A DNA stretch of 64,000 nt from Hysterangium stoloniferum (GCA_015178975.1 WHVD01000191.1:1-64000), one strand, 5' to 3'; shown: positions 1 to 11,212, counted from the stretch's first letter. Numbers and translations are program-made. Notes: generated by a model not told the origin, from the sequence alone.

Positions 1-756
1 GTATATTGCAACTATCAACAGGACAATTGGAAAACCTTGTTACCACTTGCAGAATTTGCTTACAACAATGCACCCTCGGCCACTACTGGCGTTTCCCCGT
101 TCTTTGCAAATAAAGGATATAATCCAAATATTACAGTACATCCAGAACGAAATCTCGCCTCTGTTCGTGCTCAAGAGTTCACCACGGACCTCCACGAGCT
201 CCACGAGGAACTCCGGACTGCAATATTGTCCGCCCAAGAGCAATACCAACATTCAGCGGACAAACACCGGATCCCGCCACCAAACTTCAAGATTGGCGAC
301 CGTGTTTATGTCAAAGCTCAATTCTTCCGGACTACCCGTCCATCAAAGAAGCTTGCTGAAAAATATTTAGGTCCTTTTGAAATTATCGCACAAGTAGGTT
401 CAGTTTCTTGGACTCTACGGCTTCCGGATAGCATGCGCGCGGTACACCCGGTATTTCATGTCTCTATGCTAGAACCTTGTACTGCTAACACTATCCCGGA
501 TCGCGTGCAATCTCCGCCTCCTCCTGTCGTCATTGACGGAGAACCCGAGTTTGAAATCTCTCAGATTTTAGATTCAAAAATTGACAAGCGTCGACGCACT
601 TGTAAACTGCTTTACTTGGTCAAGTGGGCGGGTTACGAGGGCACCGATGAAGAAACCTCATGGATTTTGGCCACGGAACTTGGTAATGCCACGGAAATTG
701 TTACTGACTTTCATACAGCTTACCCACTCAAACCTGGACCATTATCGTCTCTCTGA
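1..756 (+). CDS. pol: Chromovirus pol, 3' end: integrase C-terminus with chromodomain (partial, cut by window edge)
   Basis: The reading frame is open from base 1 to the stop at 756 (251 residues), so the 5' part lies outside the window. The start of the frame matches the end of the integrase catalytic core. It is followed by a GPF/GPY-like module (KYLGPFEI) and then a chromodomain near the C-terminus, recognised by YLVKWAGYEGTDEETSW and its aromatic residues. In chromoviruses this domain guides integration to marked chromatin. The same region exists in the minus-strand copy at 5846-6309. This copy has no stop or frameshift here, so it is the better preserved of the two. It is the 3' end of a plus-strand element whose 3' LTR is at 2161-2981. 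Confidence 0.93.
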   Translation, partial: VYCNYQQDNWKTLLPLAEFAYNNAPSATTGVSPFFANKGYNPNITVHPERNLASVRAQEFTTDLHELHEELRTAILSAQEQYQHSADKHRIPPPNFKIGDRVYVKAQFFRTTRPSKKLAEKYLGPFEIIAQVGSVSWTLRLPDSMRAVHPVFHVSMLEPCTANTIPDRVQSPPPPVVIDGEPEFEISQILDSKIDKRRRTCKLLYLVKWAGYEGTDEETSWILATELGNATEIVTDFHTAYPLKPGPLSSL

Positions 757-967
757 CCGCACTCCGCGGACCCCGTGTTACGTTTGGACTCATTTTCACT
801 ATTCCCTGTCGCCCTATGTCTCTCTTTGCTTTTACAGGTTCTGACATGTCTTGTCAAGTCTTTAAGCGGAATCCCCGCGGACTTTGGCTTTGACTTTTAA
901 TTCTTATGTTTTTTCTTTCACGCTTTGCTTTTATAATTCAAATTATTTTTTATTCTACACTACTTTT

Positions 968-1950
968 TCAGTCTACATTTATGGGACTGTTCTTTTTCCC
1001 TGCTTCCTCAGCTATCTCCTCTGGGAGCTCCGCGACTTCCGCGGCAACCCCGTCCTCATCCGATCCGGCATCCTCGGAACTCCCGACTTGCGGCTCTTCA
1101 AAGACATAGCCGCCATACTCCGCCAGGAACTTCCAAAACTCCTCGCGGAGTCCGGACAGCTCCTTTGCCACCACAATTTGGACCTTGTTGCTCTTCCGGA
1201 GCAACTCGTTTTGGGCCTCGATGCCCTCGGCGATCCGTCCAAGGACCTCGTCCAACCCGGACAACCCGTCCGTCCCGCTTATGTCTCGCGCCCCGGATCC
1301 CGTGGCCTGCTCGTGCACAAGCGAGCACCTCGCCTTGAGGTGCGCGCATTGATAACATCCCGGCCCCCGGCCGGCCTTTCGGTTGCATTCCGTGTTCCGG
1401 TCGTTGCAACCGGAACACCGCGGCTCGTTCCGCGTCGGAAGACGGACTGGCGCCGCCTTCCTTGCCTTCTGTTGAGTTGGTCAGTCTCCGCGGGTATTCC
1501 ATGGACGTGAGGCCTACCTTTTGGGGGCTCTCTGGCTCCCCCTCGGACTCGGACTCCACCTCTGTCGCTTTGCGCTGAAGATCACAAGTCAGTAAACAAT
1601 CGACAAGTGAATTTGGGACTTACTTTTCCCGCAACAATGGCGGCCCTCTCCGCGGCCAACCGGGCTTTCTCCGCAGCCACCCGGGCGTTCTCCGCGGCCA
1701 CTCGCGCAGCCTCCTCCGCCTCACGTTCCCTCTCCTTTGCGGCCTCTTCCTCCGCGGCCAATGCTTCCTGGTACTCCTTGTCCAGGGCCTCCTCAGCCTC
1801 CCTCGCCTCTCTCTCTGCTGCTTCACGAAGCTGGCGCTGCTCTTCTCGCCGCGCCAACAATTGGGCCGCCGTCCACGGCGCCCGATACGGAGTGCCCGTG
1901 GAGGGCCCTGCTGTCGGCATTGGTTTGCGTGGTGTTGGTTTTGGTCCCAT
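968..1950 (-). CDS. Antisense, spliced retrotransposon gene: coiled-coil protein with Zn2Cys6-spaced cysteine cluster (intact copy)
   Basis: Three exons on the strand opposite pol: 1950-1624, 1574-1518 and 1468-968. Both introns are 49 bp, GT-AG and phase 0. The 294-residue product is open throughout. Residues 28-105 are Ala/Glu/Arg-rich heptads, a long coiled coil. Exon 2 is acidic (about 110-128). Exon 3 has cysteines at 146, 149, 156, 166, 169 and 176, i.e. C-x2-C-x6-C-x9-C-x2-C-x6-C, the spacing of fungal Zn2Cys6 DNA-binding clusters. The C-terminal 100 residues are helical, ending acidic. A TATA box precedes the ATG by about 55 nt. The gene lies between pol and the 3' LTR and reads away from the LTR. 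A homologous copy is at 4655-5642 and diverged ones at 12235 and about 34190. A DNA-binding role is inferred only from cysteine spacing; in true Zn2Cys6 factors the cluster is usually near the N-terminus. I do not know a named family for it. Confidence 0.85.
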
Positions 1951-2002
1951 AGTGACGAAGATGGGGGTAATAAAGAAGAAGAAATTTCTATTTTTTCAAT
2001 TT

Positions 2003-2010
2003 TTTATATA
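2003..2010 (-). promoter_or_regulatory. TATA box of the antisense retrotransposon gene
   Basis: TATATAAA on the minus strand, about 55 nt upstream of the ATG at 1950 and followed by a pyrimidine-rich stretch, as in fungal promoters. The second copy has TATATATAAA at 4595-4604 and the relic copy a TATAAAA at about 12179. The conservation argues for a dedicated promoter distinct from the LTR promoter. Confidence 0.65.
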
Positions 2011-2147
2011 GGCTCGTCGCGTTTGAACCTTACCTTCCAGATCACATGACTCTTTGACACATACGTGTAACCGACATGACTTTTGACACATGCGCGTAGC
2101 CGACAAGAACCTTATTTAGGTCTAGAGCCTCTTTGGGACTTCGGCAT

Positions 2148-2160
2148 AAAGGGAGGATAC
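2148..2160 (+). other. Polypurine tract of the plus-strand chromovirus
   Basis: AAAGGGAGGATAC directly abuts the LTR start TGTTACGACC at 2161, the position expected for the plus-strand DNA primer. The reverse-strand equivalent is at 4445-4460 in the second element. Confidence 0.8.
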
Positions 2161-2981
2161 TGTTACGACCCGGACAAATCCCGCCGGACTCCGGGCACTA
2201 ACTCGTACGCCTCCACGCGCTACAAGCACCAATCGTCTGTTTATAGGATTTCCCGCCCGGACTCCGTTACGTCAAGACTCGTTACGTTCGACCTCATTAA
2301 GACACATATCAGTCACCGGACTTCCCCCGGACCCCGTCTCTGTCTATGTCCGTCTTCGTCCCACGCATCAGTCACCGGACCCGCTTAGAATCCCGTCACC
2401 GCTCTAATCGAGCCCCGTTCCCGTTTTAGTCAAATGACCTGTCACGATTTAGGACTCCGCTCCCACTCCGTTTCCCGTTATGGGTTATGCTTTGTCACGA
2501 TTCGGACTCCGCTCCGTTCCGTCCCGTTCCTAACACCAATTTGGTGTTTACTATTCCCGTTTTATGTTTTGCTCGTCTCGTCTCATTATTACTGGATTCG
2601 GTATGTCATGCATTCCACGGTCTATATAAACTGGCAGATGTTGTACATACAATCCAGTCAGAAAATTAGCTTAGATTCCCCCCAGTAATCTAATACATTT
2701 TCCTCTCTAAAAACCCTACTCTCATCAGACCGCTCGCACTAGTCGGAGCCCACGGGCTCCGGCGCATCTATCTCTCTCGACTATCTCGATTCACGACTCT
2801 CGACTCACGACCTACGACTCACGACCCACGAACCCCCGCCCGGACTCCCCGGGATTCCCGTCCGCCTGTCTGAAATTGGACAACACGATCTAGCGAGGGC
2901 GCAGCCTATAAGCTGAAGCCAAGTCCTACCGGATATCCCGCGGGTTTCTCCGGAAACCCGGCCTGAGTGTGTATCCTAACA
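2161..2981 (+). repeat. 3' LTR of plus-strand chromovirus (821 bp)
   Basis: Begins TGTTACGACC and ends CCTAACA (TG...CA). It matches the two LTRs of the minus-strand element and the solo LTR at 16301-17116. A TATA box (TATATAAA) lies at 2623-2630. The 11-mer AGTCAGAAAAT at 2656-2666 starts 33 nt downstream, at the expected transcription start, and is exactly complementary to the primer-binding site of the sister element. The flanking 2982-2986 cannot be tested for target duplication because the 5' end is outside the window. Confidence 0.95.
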
Positions 2982-3610
2982 CTGGCTATCCTTTGTTACT
3001 TTTCCACCTCTAGTTGAGTTGTTGGCTATCAATTAAAGTAATAAACAATTTTGGTTATCATTGTTAAGATTAGGAATACATTTCTAATTTCTCCCAGTTT
3101 TTGGCATAAATAAATACTGAGAATATTCTTGCAAGATCCTTAAGACTACATTAAGATCCTGATAAGTTAGTATCACAGTAGACCCTGTAGGTTAGTGTAA
3201 ATAAAGCATATATTAGCCAAATAGTGTTTTATTCTATATCTAATCTTTTGACCTGTTTATAAATATTTTTACTGTTTGATAAATAGTATAAAATATATAT
3301 AAACTAGCTAGAATCAAAGTCAAATCTAGTTTCGGAATCAGTGAATTGTTATTCATATTTTAGTAGTTGTTTTCACAGAAAAAGAACAGCTTGCAAAAGC
3401 AGCTCTCAAAATCTTCTTTGTGAAGTAGGGTGCATACTGTATATTCAAGTAAACTCTTGACTTCAGGGGTTCCAAGTCTATTCAGGCTGCCACTGATTAA
3501 TATCAAATACTTAAATTATTTTACCTTGCAGTGAATTGAGTATTTTCACATTTTGATAGAGCACTGGACTCCTTTTTCAGAAAATAGTATTAAAATAAGG
3601 CTAATACATC
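2982..3610. other. AT-rich spacer between the two chromoviruses
   Basis: No coding potential or family resemblance was found. It is AT-rich and low in CpG, and probably an older repeat into which the minus-strand element inserted: its target duplicate ACACC is at 3611-3615. Confidence 0.5.
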
Positions 3611-3615
3611 ACACC

Positions 3616-4444
3616 TGTTAGGATACACACACAGGCCGGGTTTCTGGAGAAACCCGCGGGATATCCGGTAGGACTTGGCTTCAGCTTATAGGCTAGATCG
3701 TGTTGTCCAATTTCAAACAGACGGACGGGGTTCCCAGGGAGTCCGGGCAGGGTTCGTGGGTTGTAGGTCGTAAGTCGGGGGTCATGGGTCATAAGTTGGA
3801 GGTCGTGGGTCGTGAGTCGAGTTGGTTGAGAGAGATAGATGCGCCGGAGCCTGTGGGCTCCGACTAGTGCGAGCGATGTGATTTAAGTAAGATTTTAGAG
3901 CGGAAAATGTTATTAGATTACTGGGGGGAATCTAAGCTAATTTTCTGACTGGATTGTATGTACAACATCTGCCAGTTTATATAGACCATGGAGTGAATGA
4001 CATACCAAATCCAGTAATGGCAAAATGAAACTAACAAAACATGAAACAGGAATAGTAAACACCAAATTGGTGTTAGGAACGGAACGGAACGGAGCGGAGT
4101 CCGAATCGTGACAAAGCATAACCCATAACAGGAAACAGAGTGGGAGCGGAGTCCTAAATTGTGACAGGTCATTTGACTAAAACGGGAATGGGGCTCGATT
4201 AGAGCGGTGACGGGATTCTAAGTGGGGACCGGTGACTGATGCGTGGGACAAAGACAGACATAGACAGAGACGGAATCCGGGGGAAGTCCGGTGACTGATA
4301 TGTGTCATAATGAGGTCGAACGTAACGAGTCTTGATGTAACGGAGTCTGGGCGGGAAATCCTATAAACAGACGATTGGTGCTTGTAGCGCGTGGGGGTGT
4401 ACGGATTAGTGCCCGGAGTCCGGCGGGATTGTCCGGTCGTAACA
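3616..4444 (-). repeat. 3' LTR of minus-strand chromovirus (829 bp)
   Basis: Runs from TGTTAGGATAC to GTCGTAACA on the plus strand. It lacks a 9-nt block found in the other LTR. The reverse polypurine tract (GTATCCTCCCTTTATG) follows at 4445-4460. The self-primer complement ATTTTCTGACT is intact at 3940-3950. Confidence 0.95.
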
Positions 4445-4654
4445 GTATCCTCCCTTTATGCCGAAGTCCCAAAGAAACTCTAGACCTAAATAAGGTTCTT
4501 GTTGGCTACGCGCATGTGTCAAAAGTCATGTCGGTTACACGTATGTGTCAAAGAGTCATGTGATCTGGAAGGTAAGGTTCAAACGTGATGAGCCTATATA
4601 TAAATTTGAAAAAATAGAAATTTCTTCTTCTTTATTACCCCCATCTTCGAAAAA

Positions 4655-5642
4655 ATGGGACCAAAGCCAACACCTAAAAGTGTGATGCCAACCGTGGGGT
4701 CCTCCATGGGCTCTCCATATCGGGTGCCTTGGAGCGCAGCCCAATTGTTGGCACGGCATGAAGAGCAGCGCTGACTTCATGAAGAAGCAGAGAGGGAGGC
4801 GAGGGAGGCCGAGGAGGCCCTGGACAAAGAGTACCAGGCAGCATTGGCCGCGGAGGAAGAGGCCGCAAAGGAGAGGGAGCGCGAAGCGGAGGAGGCTGTG
4901 TGGGTGGCCGCGGAGAATGCCCGGGTGGCTGCGGAGAAAGCCCGGTTGGCCGCAGACAGGGCCACAATTGTTGTGGGAAAGGTAAGTCCCAATATTCACT
5001 TGTCGAAATTTGCTGACTTGTTTTTTTTTCAGCGCAAGGCGACAGAGGTGGAGTCGGAGTCTGAGGGGGAGCCAGAGAGCCCCCAAAAGGTAAGCCTCAT
5101 GTCCGTGGGATAACCGTGGAAACTGACCGTATCAACAGAAGGCAAGGAAGGCGGCGCCAGTCCGTCTTCCGACACAGAACGAGCCACGGTGTTCCGGTTG
5201 TAACGACCGGAACACTGAATGCAACTGAAAGTCTGGCCGGGGTCCGGGGTGCTATCAATGCACGCACCTCAAGGCGAGGTGCTCGCTTGTTCACAAGCAG
5301 GCCACAGGATCCAGGGCGCGAGATGTAAGTGGGTCAGATGGGTTGTCTGGGTTGGACGAAGTCCTTGGACGGATCGCTGAGGGCATTGAGGCCCAAAACG
5401 AGTTGCTCCGGAAGAGCAACAAGGTCCACATAGTGGTGGCGAAGGAACTGTGCGGACTCCACGAGGAATTTTGGAAGTTCCTGGTGGAGTATGGCGGCTA
5501 TGTATATGAGGAGCTGCAAGTCGGGAGTTCCGAGGATGCCAGATCAGATGAGGACGGGGTTGCCGTGGAGGTCGAGAAGCTTCCTGAGGAGGTAGCTGAG
5601 GTGGCGGGGAAAAAACACAGCCCCATAGAAATAGATGAATAG
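4655..5642 (+). pseudogene. Second copy of the antisense coiled-coil/Zn2Cys6-like gene, broken by two nonsense codons
   Basis: Same structure as the gene at 968-1950: exons 4655-4981, 5033-5089 and 5139-5642, introns 51 and 49 bp, all phase 0, with exon 1 of the same 327 nt and exon 2 of the same 57 nt. One stop falls in the coiled coil at about 4772, where the intact copy has Gln in the motif EEQRQL. The other lies between the third and fourth cysteines, where an Arg CGA codon of the intact copy is TGA. All six cysteines at C-x2-C-x6-C-x9-C-x2-C-x6-C spacing remain. The CGA to TGA change is the kind produced by deamination at a methylated CpG. It lies between pol and the 3' LTR, reading opposite to pol. 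Confidence 0.88.
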
Positions 5643-5845
5643 AATAGAAATAGAACTTGATAATAATTGAACATAAAAGTAAAGTGTGAAAAACATAAAA
5701 AATAAAAGTCAAAGCCAAAGTTCACGGGGAGTCCGCTTAAAGACTTGACAAGACATGTCAGAACCTGTAAAAGCAAAGAGAGACATAGGGTGACAGGGAA
5801 TAATGAAAATGAGTCCAAATGTAACACAGGGTCCATGGAGTGCAG

Positions 5846-8800
5846 TCAAAGAGAAGATAATGGTCCAGGTTTGAGCGGGTAAGCTGTATGAAAGTCAGTA
5901 ATGATTTCCGTGACATTACTGAGTTCTGTGGCCAAAATCCATGAGGTTTCTTCATCGGTGCCCTCGTAACCCGCCCACTTGACCAAGTAAAGCAGTTTAC
6001 AAGTGCATCGACACTTGTCTATTTTTGAATCTAAAATCTGTGAGATTTCAAACTCGGGTTCTCTGTCAATGATGACAGGAGGAGGCGGGGATTGCATGCG
6101 ATCCAGGATAGTGTTAGCAGTACAAGGTTCTAGCATAGAAACATGAAATACCGGGTGTACCACGCACATGCTATCTGGAAGCCATAGAGTCCAGGAGACT
6201 GAACCTACTTGTGCAATAATTTCAAACGGACCTAAATATTTTTCAGCAAGCTTCTTTGATGGACGGGTAGTCCGGAAGAATTGAGCTTTGACATAAACAC
6301 GGTCGCCAATCTTGAAGTGTTAAAAGTGACCTGTGACTTACTGTGACATGTGACACACACAAGTCTGAGGAAAGTTGTTGCTATTCAGGTCACTAACTAC
6401 AAGCTTATATATGTTATACATCAGTAGGCTTGTCAGCTGGTTGACAGCTGTCATAAGTGACAGCTGATTGACAGCTTGAATGGAAACTGATAGCTGATTG
6501 ACAGCTGGAATACAAAGTGACAGCTGATTGACAGCTGTCATGGGAAATGAACTGGGAATACCCTGGAACATGCTGGAAGCTTCTAGAAGGTTCTAGAAGG
6601 TTCCAGAAGGTTTTGGAGACAGTGGAGGCAGTTTTAACATGAAGTTGGGTGGTGGGATCTGGTGTTTGTCCGCTGAATGTTGGTATTGCTCTTGGGCGGA
6701 CAATATTGCAGTCCGGAGTTCCTCGTGGAGCTCATGGAGGTCCGTGGTGAACTCTTGAGCACGAACAGAGGCTAGATTTCGTTCTGGATGTACTGTAATA
6801 TTTGGATTATATCCTTTATTTGCAAAGAATGGGGAAACACCAGTAGTGGCCGAAGGTGCATTGTTGTAAGCAAACTCTGCAAGTGGTAACAAGGTTTTCC
6901 AATTGTCCTGTTGGTAGTTGCAATATACGCGGAGGTATTGTTCCAATGTCTGGTTGACGTGTTCGGTTTGTCCGTCACCTTCCAGATGATGTCCAGATGT
7001 GAAATGTAATGTCATGTCCAAGGATTTTCTGAGGGATCTAAAGAAGTGAGACACAAACTCTGATCCTCGATCAGAAGTCACGTGGGATGGAACTCCGTGC
7101 TTGGAAAATACATGGATAATGAAAAGTTCCGCTAACTGCACGGATGTAATTGTATCATAAGTAGGGATGAATATACCTTGTTTTGAGAATCTGTCAACAA
7201 CGACTAGAATAGCAGAAAAGCCTTCGGAATCCGGTAGGTGTTCAATGAAATCCATAGAGATAGAATTCCACGGGTGTTCCAGTACCGGGAGTTGTTTCAA
7301 AAGGCCGTATGGCTTGTGTCGCTAAGATTTCGAGTGGGGACAAGTAGTGCAAGATTTACAATAGTGCTTAATGAATCCACGGAGTCCGGGCCAAGTATAT
7401 TCTCTTCTTATTAATGATAGAGTTTTGTTGTACCCGAAATGTCCTGAGAGTGGATGATCATGTTTGTATTGAAGGATCCTGAGGCGGAGGCCGTCGGAGT
7501 CCGGTACATAGATACGATCGTCAAGTCTAATGAAACCATGTTGATCAAGAGACCACCGAGGTTGATCGGGGTCCACGGGATTGTCCAGATGAGCTTTAGT
7601 AACTGGGTCTAGTGGAATTGCCGATAGAATATCTTGATGTAACTTCTTGATATCCATAATGATAATTCCACGGACAATGGGATTGACGAGGAAAGTTGCG
7701 CGGACCGATGCAGTAAGTTGTTGATTTGTGAAAATAGGTTTCAGGTTGTGCGGCTTTACCGTTGCATAGTCGTTGCTCCCCTCTTTAGGATAGACGTCCC
7801 ATCGTCTAGTTAAAGCGTCGGGTTTGCCACCGAGACGGCCAGGTCGAAAGCGGATAATCATGTTGAAGGCAGAGAGATATTCAGACCAGCGGGCCTGCCG
7901 GCAGGTCAAAAGTTTTGTGGTAGAAAAGTATTCCAGGTTTTTGTGATCTGTTACAATGTCAATAGGAGCTCCTGATCCTTCCAAATAGTGTCGCCACACT
8001 TTGAAAGCTGAAAAGATTGCCAGAAGTTCTTTATCATGAACGTTGTAGTTGAGCTCTGCTCCGGTAAAAGTCCGGGACAGAAAAGCCACGGGGTGAACTT
8101 CTCCGTCAGAGTCCTGGATAGACAAAATGGCTCCAAGCGCATAGTCGGAGGCGTCCGTTTCAACAATGAGCGGGAAGTCCGGTTTCCAATGCGACAGAAT
8201 AGGAGCTGTAGAAAAAGAATTTTTTAAAAGATTGAAAGCTTTTTGACACTTATCGTTAAAGTTCCACGGAGTACCCTTATGCGTAAGACGGGTAAGGGGT
8301 ACCGTGATGTCAGAATATCCACGGATAAAACATCTGTAAAAATTGGCAAAGCCGAGGAAGGATTGTATATCTTTAACTTTTTGGGGTTCGGGCCAATCTT
8401 TGATGACTTGCACTTTAGTTTCATCCATGTGGAGTCCATCGGGTCCCATAATGAAACCTAGGTATTCCATGGAGTCTGTGTCAAAAGTACATTTTTTACC
8501 ATTTGCGAATAAACCATGTTGTCTGAGCCTCCAGAGAACTTCACGGACTTGTTTGTCATGTTCCACGGGATTCTTGGAGTAGATAAGAATGTCGTCCAAG
8601 TAAACAATGATGCATACATTGAGCATGTCGGAGAAAATGTCATTGATAAAATGCTGAAAAACAGACAGAGCATTGGTGAGTCCAAAAGGGATGACCAACC
8701 ACTCGAAGGCCCCATAACGGGTTCTAAAAGTGGTTTTCCATTCGTCGCCCACGGCAATCCAGACCAAATGATAGGCATGCTTGAGATCTATTTTGGTGTA

Positions 8801-10060
8801 AATCCAGGCATTCCGCGGGGCATCGAGCAGGTCAGATATGAGTGGGAGTGGATATTTGTCCTTTTTGGTGACAGCATTGAGTCCTCTAAAATCAACACAT
8901 AGTCGAAGGGATCCATCCTTTTTTCTGACAAAGAGAACAGGTGCTCCAAAAGGAGACTTTGAGGGTCGAATAAAACCTATGGACAAATGTTCATCCAGGA
9001 AATCATGGATTGCAGATAGTTCTGTGGACAAAAGCGGGTAAATATGTCCTAGGGGTGGCTGGGCGCCATCTTCAAGATTGATTTTTAAGTCATATTCTCT
9101 GTGAGGTGGAAGCCGGTCAGCTTTCTGTTTGCTAAAAACATCCACAAAGTCATGATATTTCTCCGGGACGCCTTCTAGGTCAGCGGCTTGCTCAGATTCA
9201 GATACTGGGGTTGAAAAACGTCCAGTTGCTTCATCAATTTTTAAGTTGATAGTGAACGCCTGGGACCCATCCATTTTTAAAGCCCTAATAAAAGCTGCAG
9301 CATTAATCAGAGAAATGGACGGAGGTGCCGTGGGTTCCGGGGAAGCCATTGGTGCCGTAGGGATCACAGGAGTCCTCGAGACTGCAGGTGCCGGGAAGGC
9401 CATGGGTGCCGTGGAGGCCGAGACAGGCACAGTTTCCTCGGTCACCGTGGGAGTCCAGAATGTTATACTGTTAGCTATCCAGTCAATCAATGGATTGTAG
9501 TGGGTAAGCCAGTTATGTCCTAGGACCACCGAGCAACTTGAGTCTAACTGGGTCACATAGAAAGTGACCAATTGAGATGTTCCACAAGGGAAATTGATGG
9601 GTAAATCACAAGCTTGGGTAACAACCGAATTACTTGTGCCATCGAAGAGGCAGAGAGCGATGGGATTTATCGAATAAGTTGACAAAGAATTTTTTTGCGT
9701 GAATTTTGTATCTAAAAAACAATGAGTCGAGCTGGAATCTATAAGAGCTGAAAAAATGAATTTCGGAATCATATTAGACATAAGTTTAACGAAAAATGAA
9801 TCAGAATGTGAAAGAGTGGATGTGTTGAGGCGAGTGAACTCTTGAATGCACGGAGAGGCAATGCAACCCCTAACCCGCGTGGAGTCCGCGGGGTTGCTTA
9901 CTCTTTTTTCGAATCGGCAGCCGGTTTGTCCTTCGACGGGGTTTCTGTGGAGGCCTTGGCTGTTCGACCCTTTGAAGAGTTTGCTTTTGCCAGTGGACAT
10001 TCCAGGACTCGATGACCGGGTTTCCCGCACAAGAGACAGAGGTTGTTGTCCATACGACAT
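5846..10060 (-). pseudogene. pol: Chromovirus pol (protease, RT, RNase H, integrase, chromodomain), disrupted
   Basis: The long frame 10060-7322 (912 residues) holds an aspartic protease, reverse transcriptase (YLDD near 8600), RNase H (VETDASDYALGAILS) and the integrase zinc region ending CKSCTTCPH. A TAG at about 7322 interrupts it. The same frame continues through the integrase core (TSDRGSEF, and EGDGQTE for the final acid) to about 6645, where a 322-bp solo LTR sits. The remainder, with GPF module and chromodomain, resumes at about 6312 and ends at 5846. The protease motif reads DSS (codons 9731-9739) where the family has DSG or DTG, probably inactivating. The 5' end of the frame overlaps gag by about 160 nt in a different frame, consistent with expression by frameshifting. 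Confidence 0.95.
6318..6639 (-). mobile_element. 322-bp solo LTR inserted in the integrase gene
   Basis: TGTTAAAA...TTTTAACA termini are flanked by TGAAG at 6313-6317 and 6640-6644, a perfect 5-bp target duplication; removal restores the integrase frame seen in the plus-strand copy. On the minus strand it has an ATATATAAG TATA-like box. The middle (about 6428-6545) is an array of near-30-bp units built on GACAGCTG, i.e. repeated CAGCTG palindromes. No internal region is left, so it is a solo LTR of an unrelated small LTR element. Confidence 0.88.
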
Positions 10061-11189
10061 TGTCTTTCTTGTGGAGTCAATTTGCCATCGGGTCCGAGTT
10101 TGCCTGAGAGGTCGGGTTTTCCGGCTTGCTTGCCGGACTGTTGACCCTTGTTATTGTCCTTGTTGTCCTTGTTGTTGTTGTTGTTTGAAGACTTTTTATC
10201 GTTTTTCTTGTCGGATTGCGTGGAGTTCTGGTTGCTGGTTGATGAATTATTGTTATTGTTTTTATTGTCCTTGGACTTGTTTACTTTGTCCGCGGATGTC
10301 TCACGGGCAACTTCCGTGTGACGTTCCCAATAACGTGCATCCGTGTTCTGAGCTTTGAGGCACATACGGAACAGGGTTTTTGGCTTGCCATCTTCTCCTT
10401 TCAAGACTTCATCTTTAAGGCAGGACGGCAGACCGGCGTAGAATTGGTGGCGGAGAGCGGGATCGCCCCACTGACAATGAGCTGCAAGATTATTGAATTG
10501 GACGATGTAGTCCATGATGCACTGCGTGTCCTTCATACGAAGATTTGTGAGACTATTCTCAGCTTCTCCTGTCGGTCATATGGGCCAAAGTTGGTTTCAA
10601 GCTCCTCAACAAACGCCTCCCAATTTTCAAGCCAGAGTGGCTCTTCCTCGGAAATTCCGCTAAAAGCCGGTTCGAACCATTTCAACGCGGATCCCGACAA
10701 ATATGACAGTGCATAGTTGACTTTTCGGGAGTCCGTGGAGAATGCAGCGGCACGATCACGGAAGTTGAAGCGACATTGCATGAGGAAAGTAGAGAGTTTG
10801 TTTGGGTTGGAACCCGTGAAGGGTTCTGGAGCATTAACTTTTGACCATGGAGGTTCTTGTTCCTTTTTCTTTCGTTCTTTGAGCAGGTGCATCATGAATT
10901 TATCTATAGTACCTGCTAAAAATTCAGAAGTAGGATCCCCCAAGTGCGGTCGTTGAACAGGCGGAGGATTTTCAGGAGGGATTTCGACACCTTTGCCCTT
11001 GTCGGGGGCCACAGAATCGTCCTCATGCTCGGATTTGTCCTGGTTTTCCAGGACTTCTTCAATACGGGCTTCTTCCATGGGTTCTGACTGGTTCGCAAGC
11101 GTCTGACTGGTATACAGAGTTAATGGGGAATGAAGAGTCGATGGTCCAGGTATTGATGACTGTGCACGTGTACTTCTTCTTGGTGGCAT
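9898..11189 (-). pseudogene. gag: Chromovirus gag with CCHC zinc knuckle, frameshifted
   Basis: The ATG at 11189 opens a 218-residue frame (Gly/Pro-rich N-terminus, then the capsid-like segment ending in LNFGPYD-like sequence). At about 10575 the meaningful frame shifts by one: the second frame, 10536-9898, carries the rest of the capsid (MDYIVQFNNLAAHCQW, GLPSCLKDEV), a low-complexity Asn/Lys stretch and a nucleocapsid knuckle CLLCGKPGHRVLEC (C-x2-C-x4-H-x4-C). Comparison with the related gag at 38630-40064, which keeps GDAETTLAN across the same point, places the frameshift. Gag starts only 36 nt from the 5' LTR. Confidence 0.9.
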
Positions 11190-11212
11190 AATGAAAACAA
11201 TCTGCGAGTATT

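Noticed and set aside
884..2011. Plus-strand ORFs after the chromovirus pol (for example 884-1510, 1607-2011)
   Set aside because: Shadows of the antisense three-exon gene; they lack introns, family resemblance and counterparts in the sister copy.
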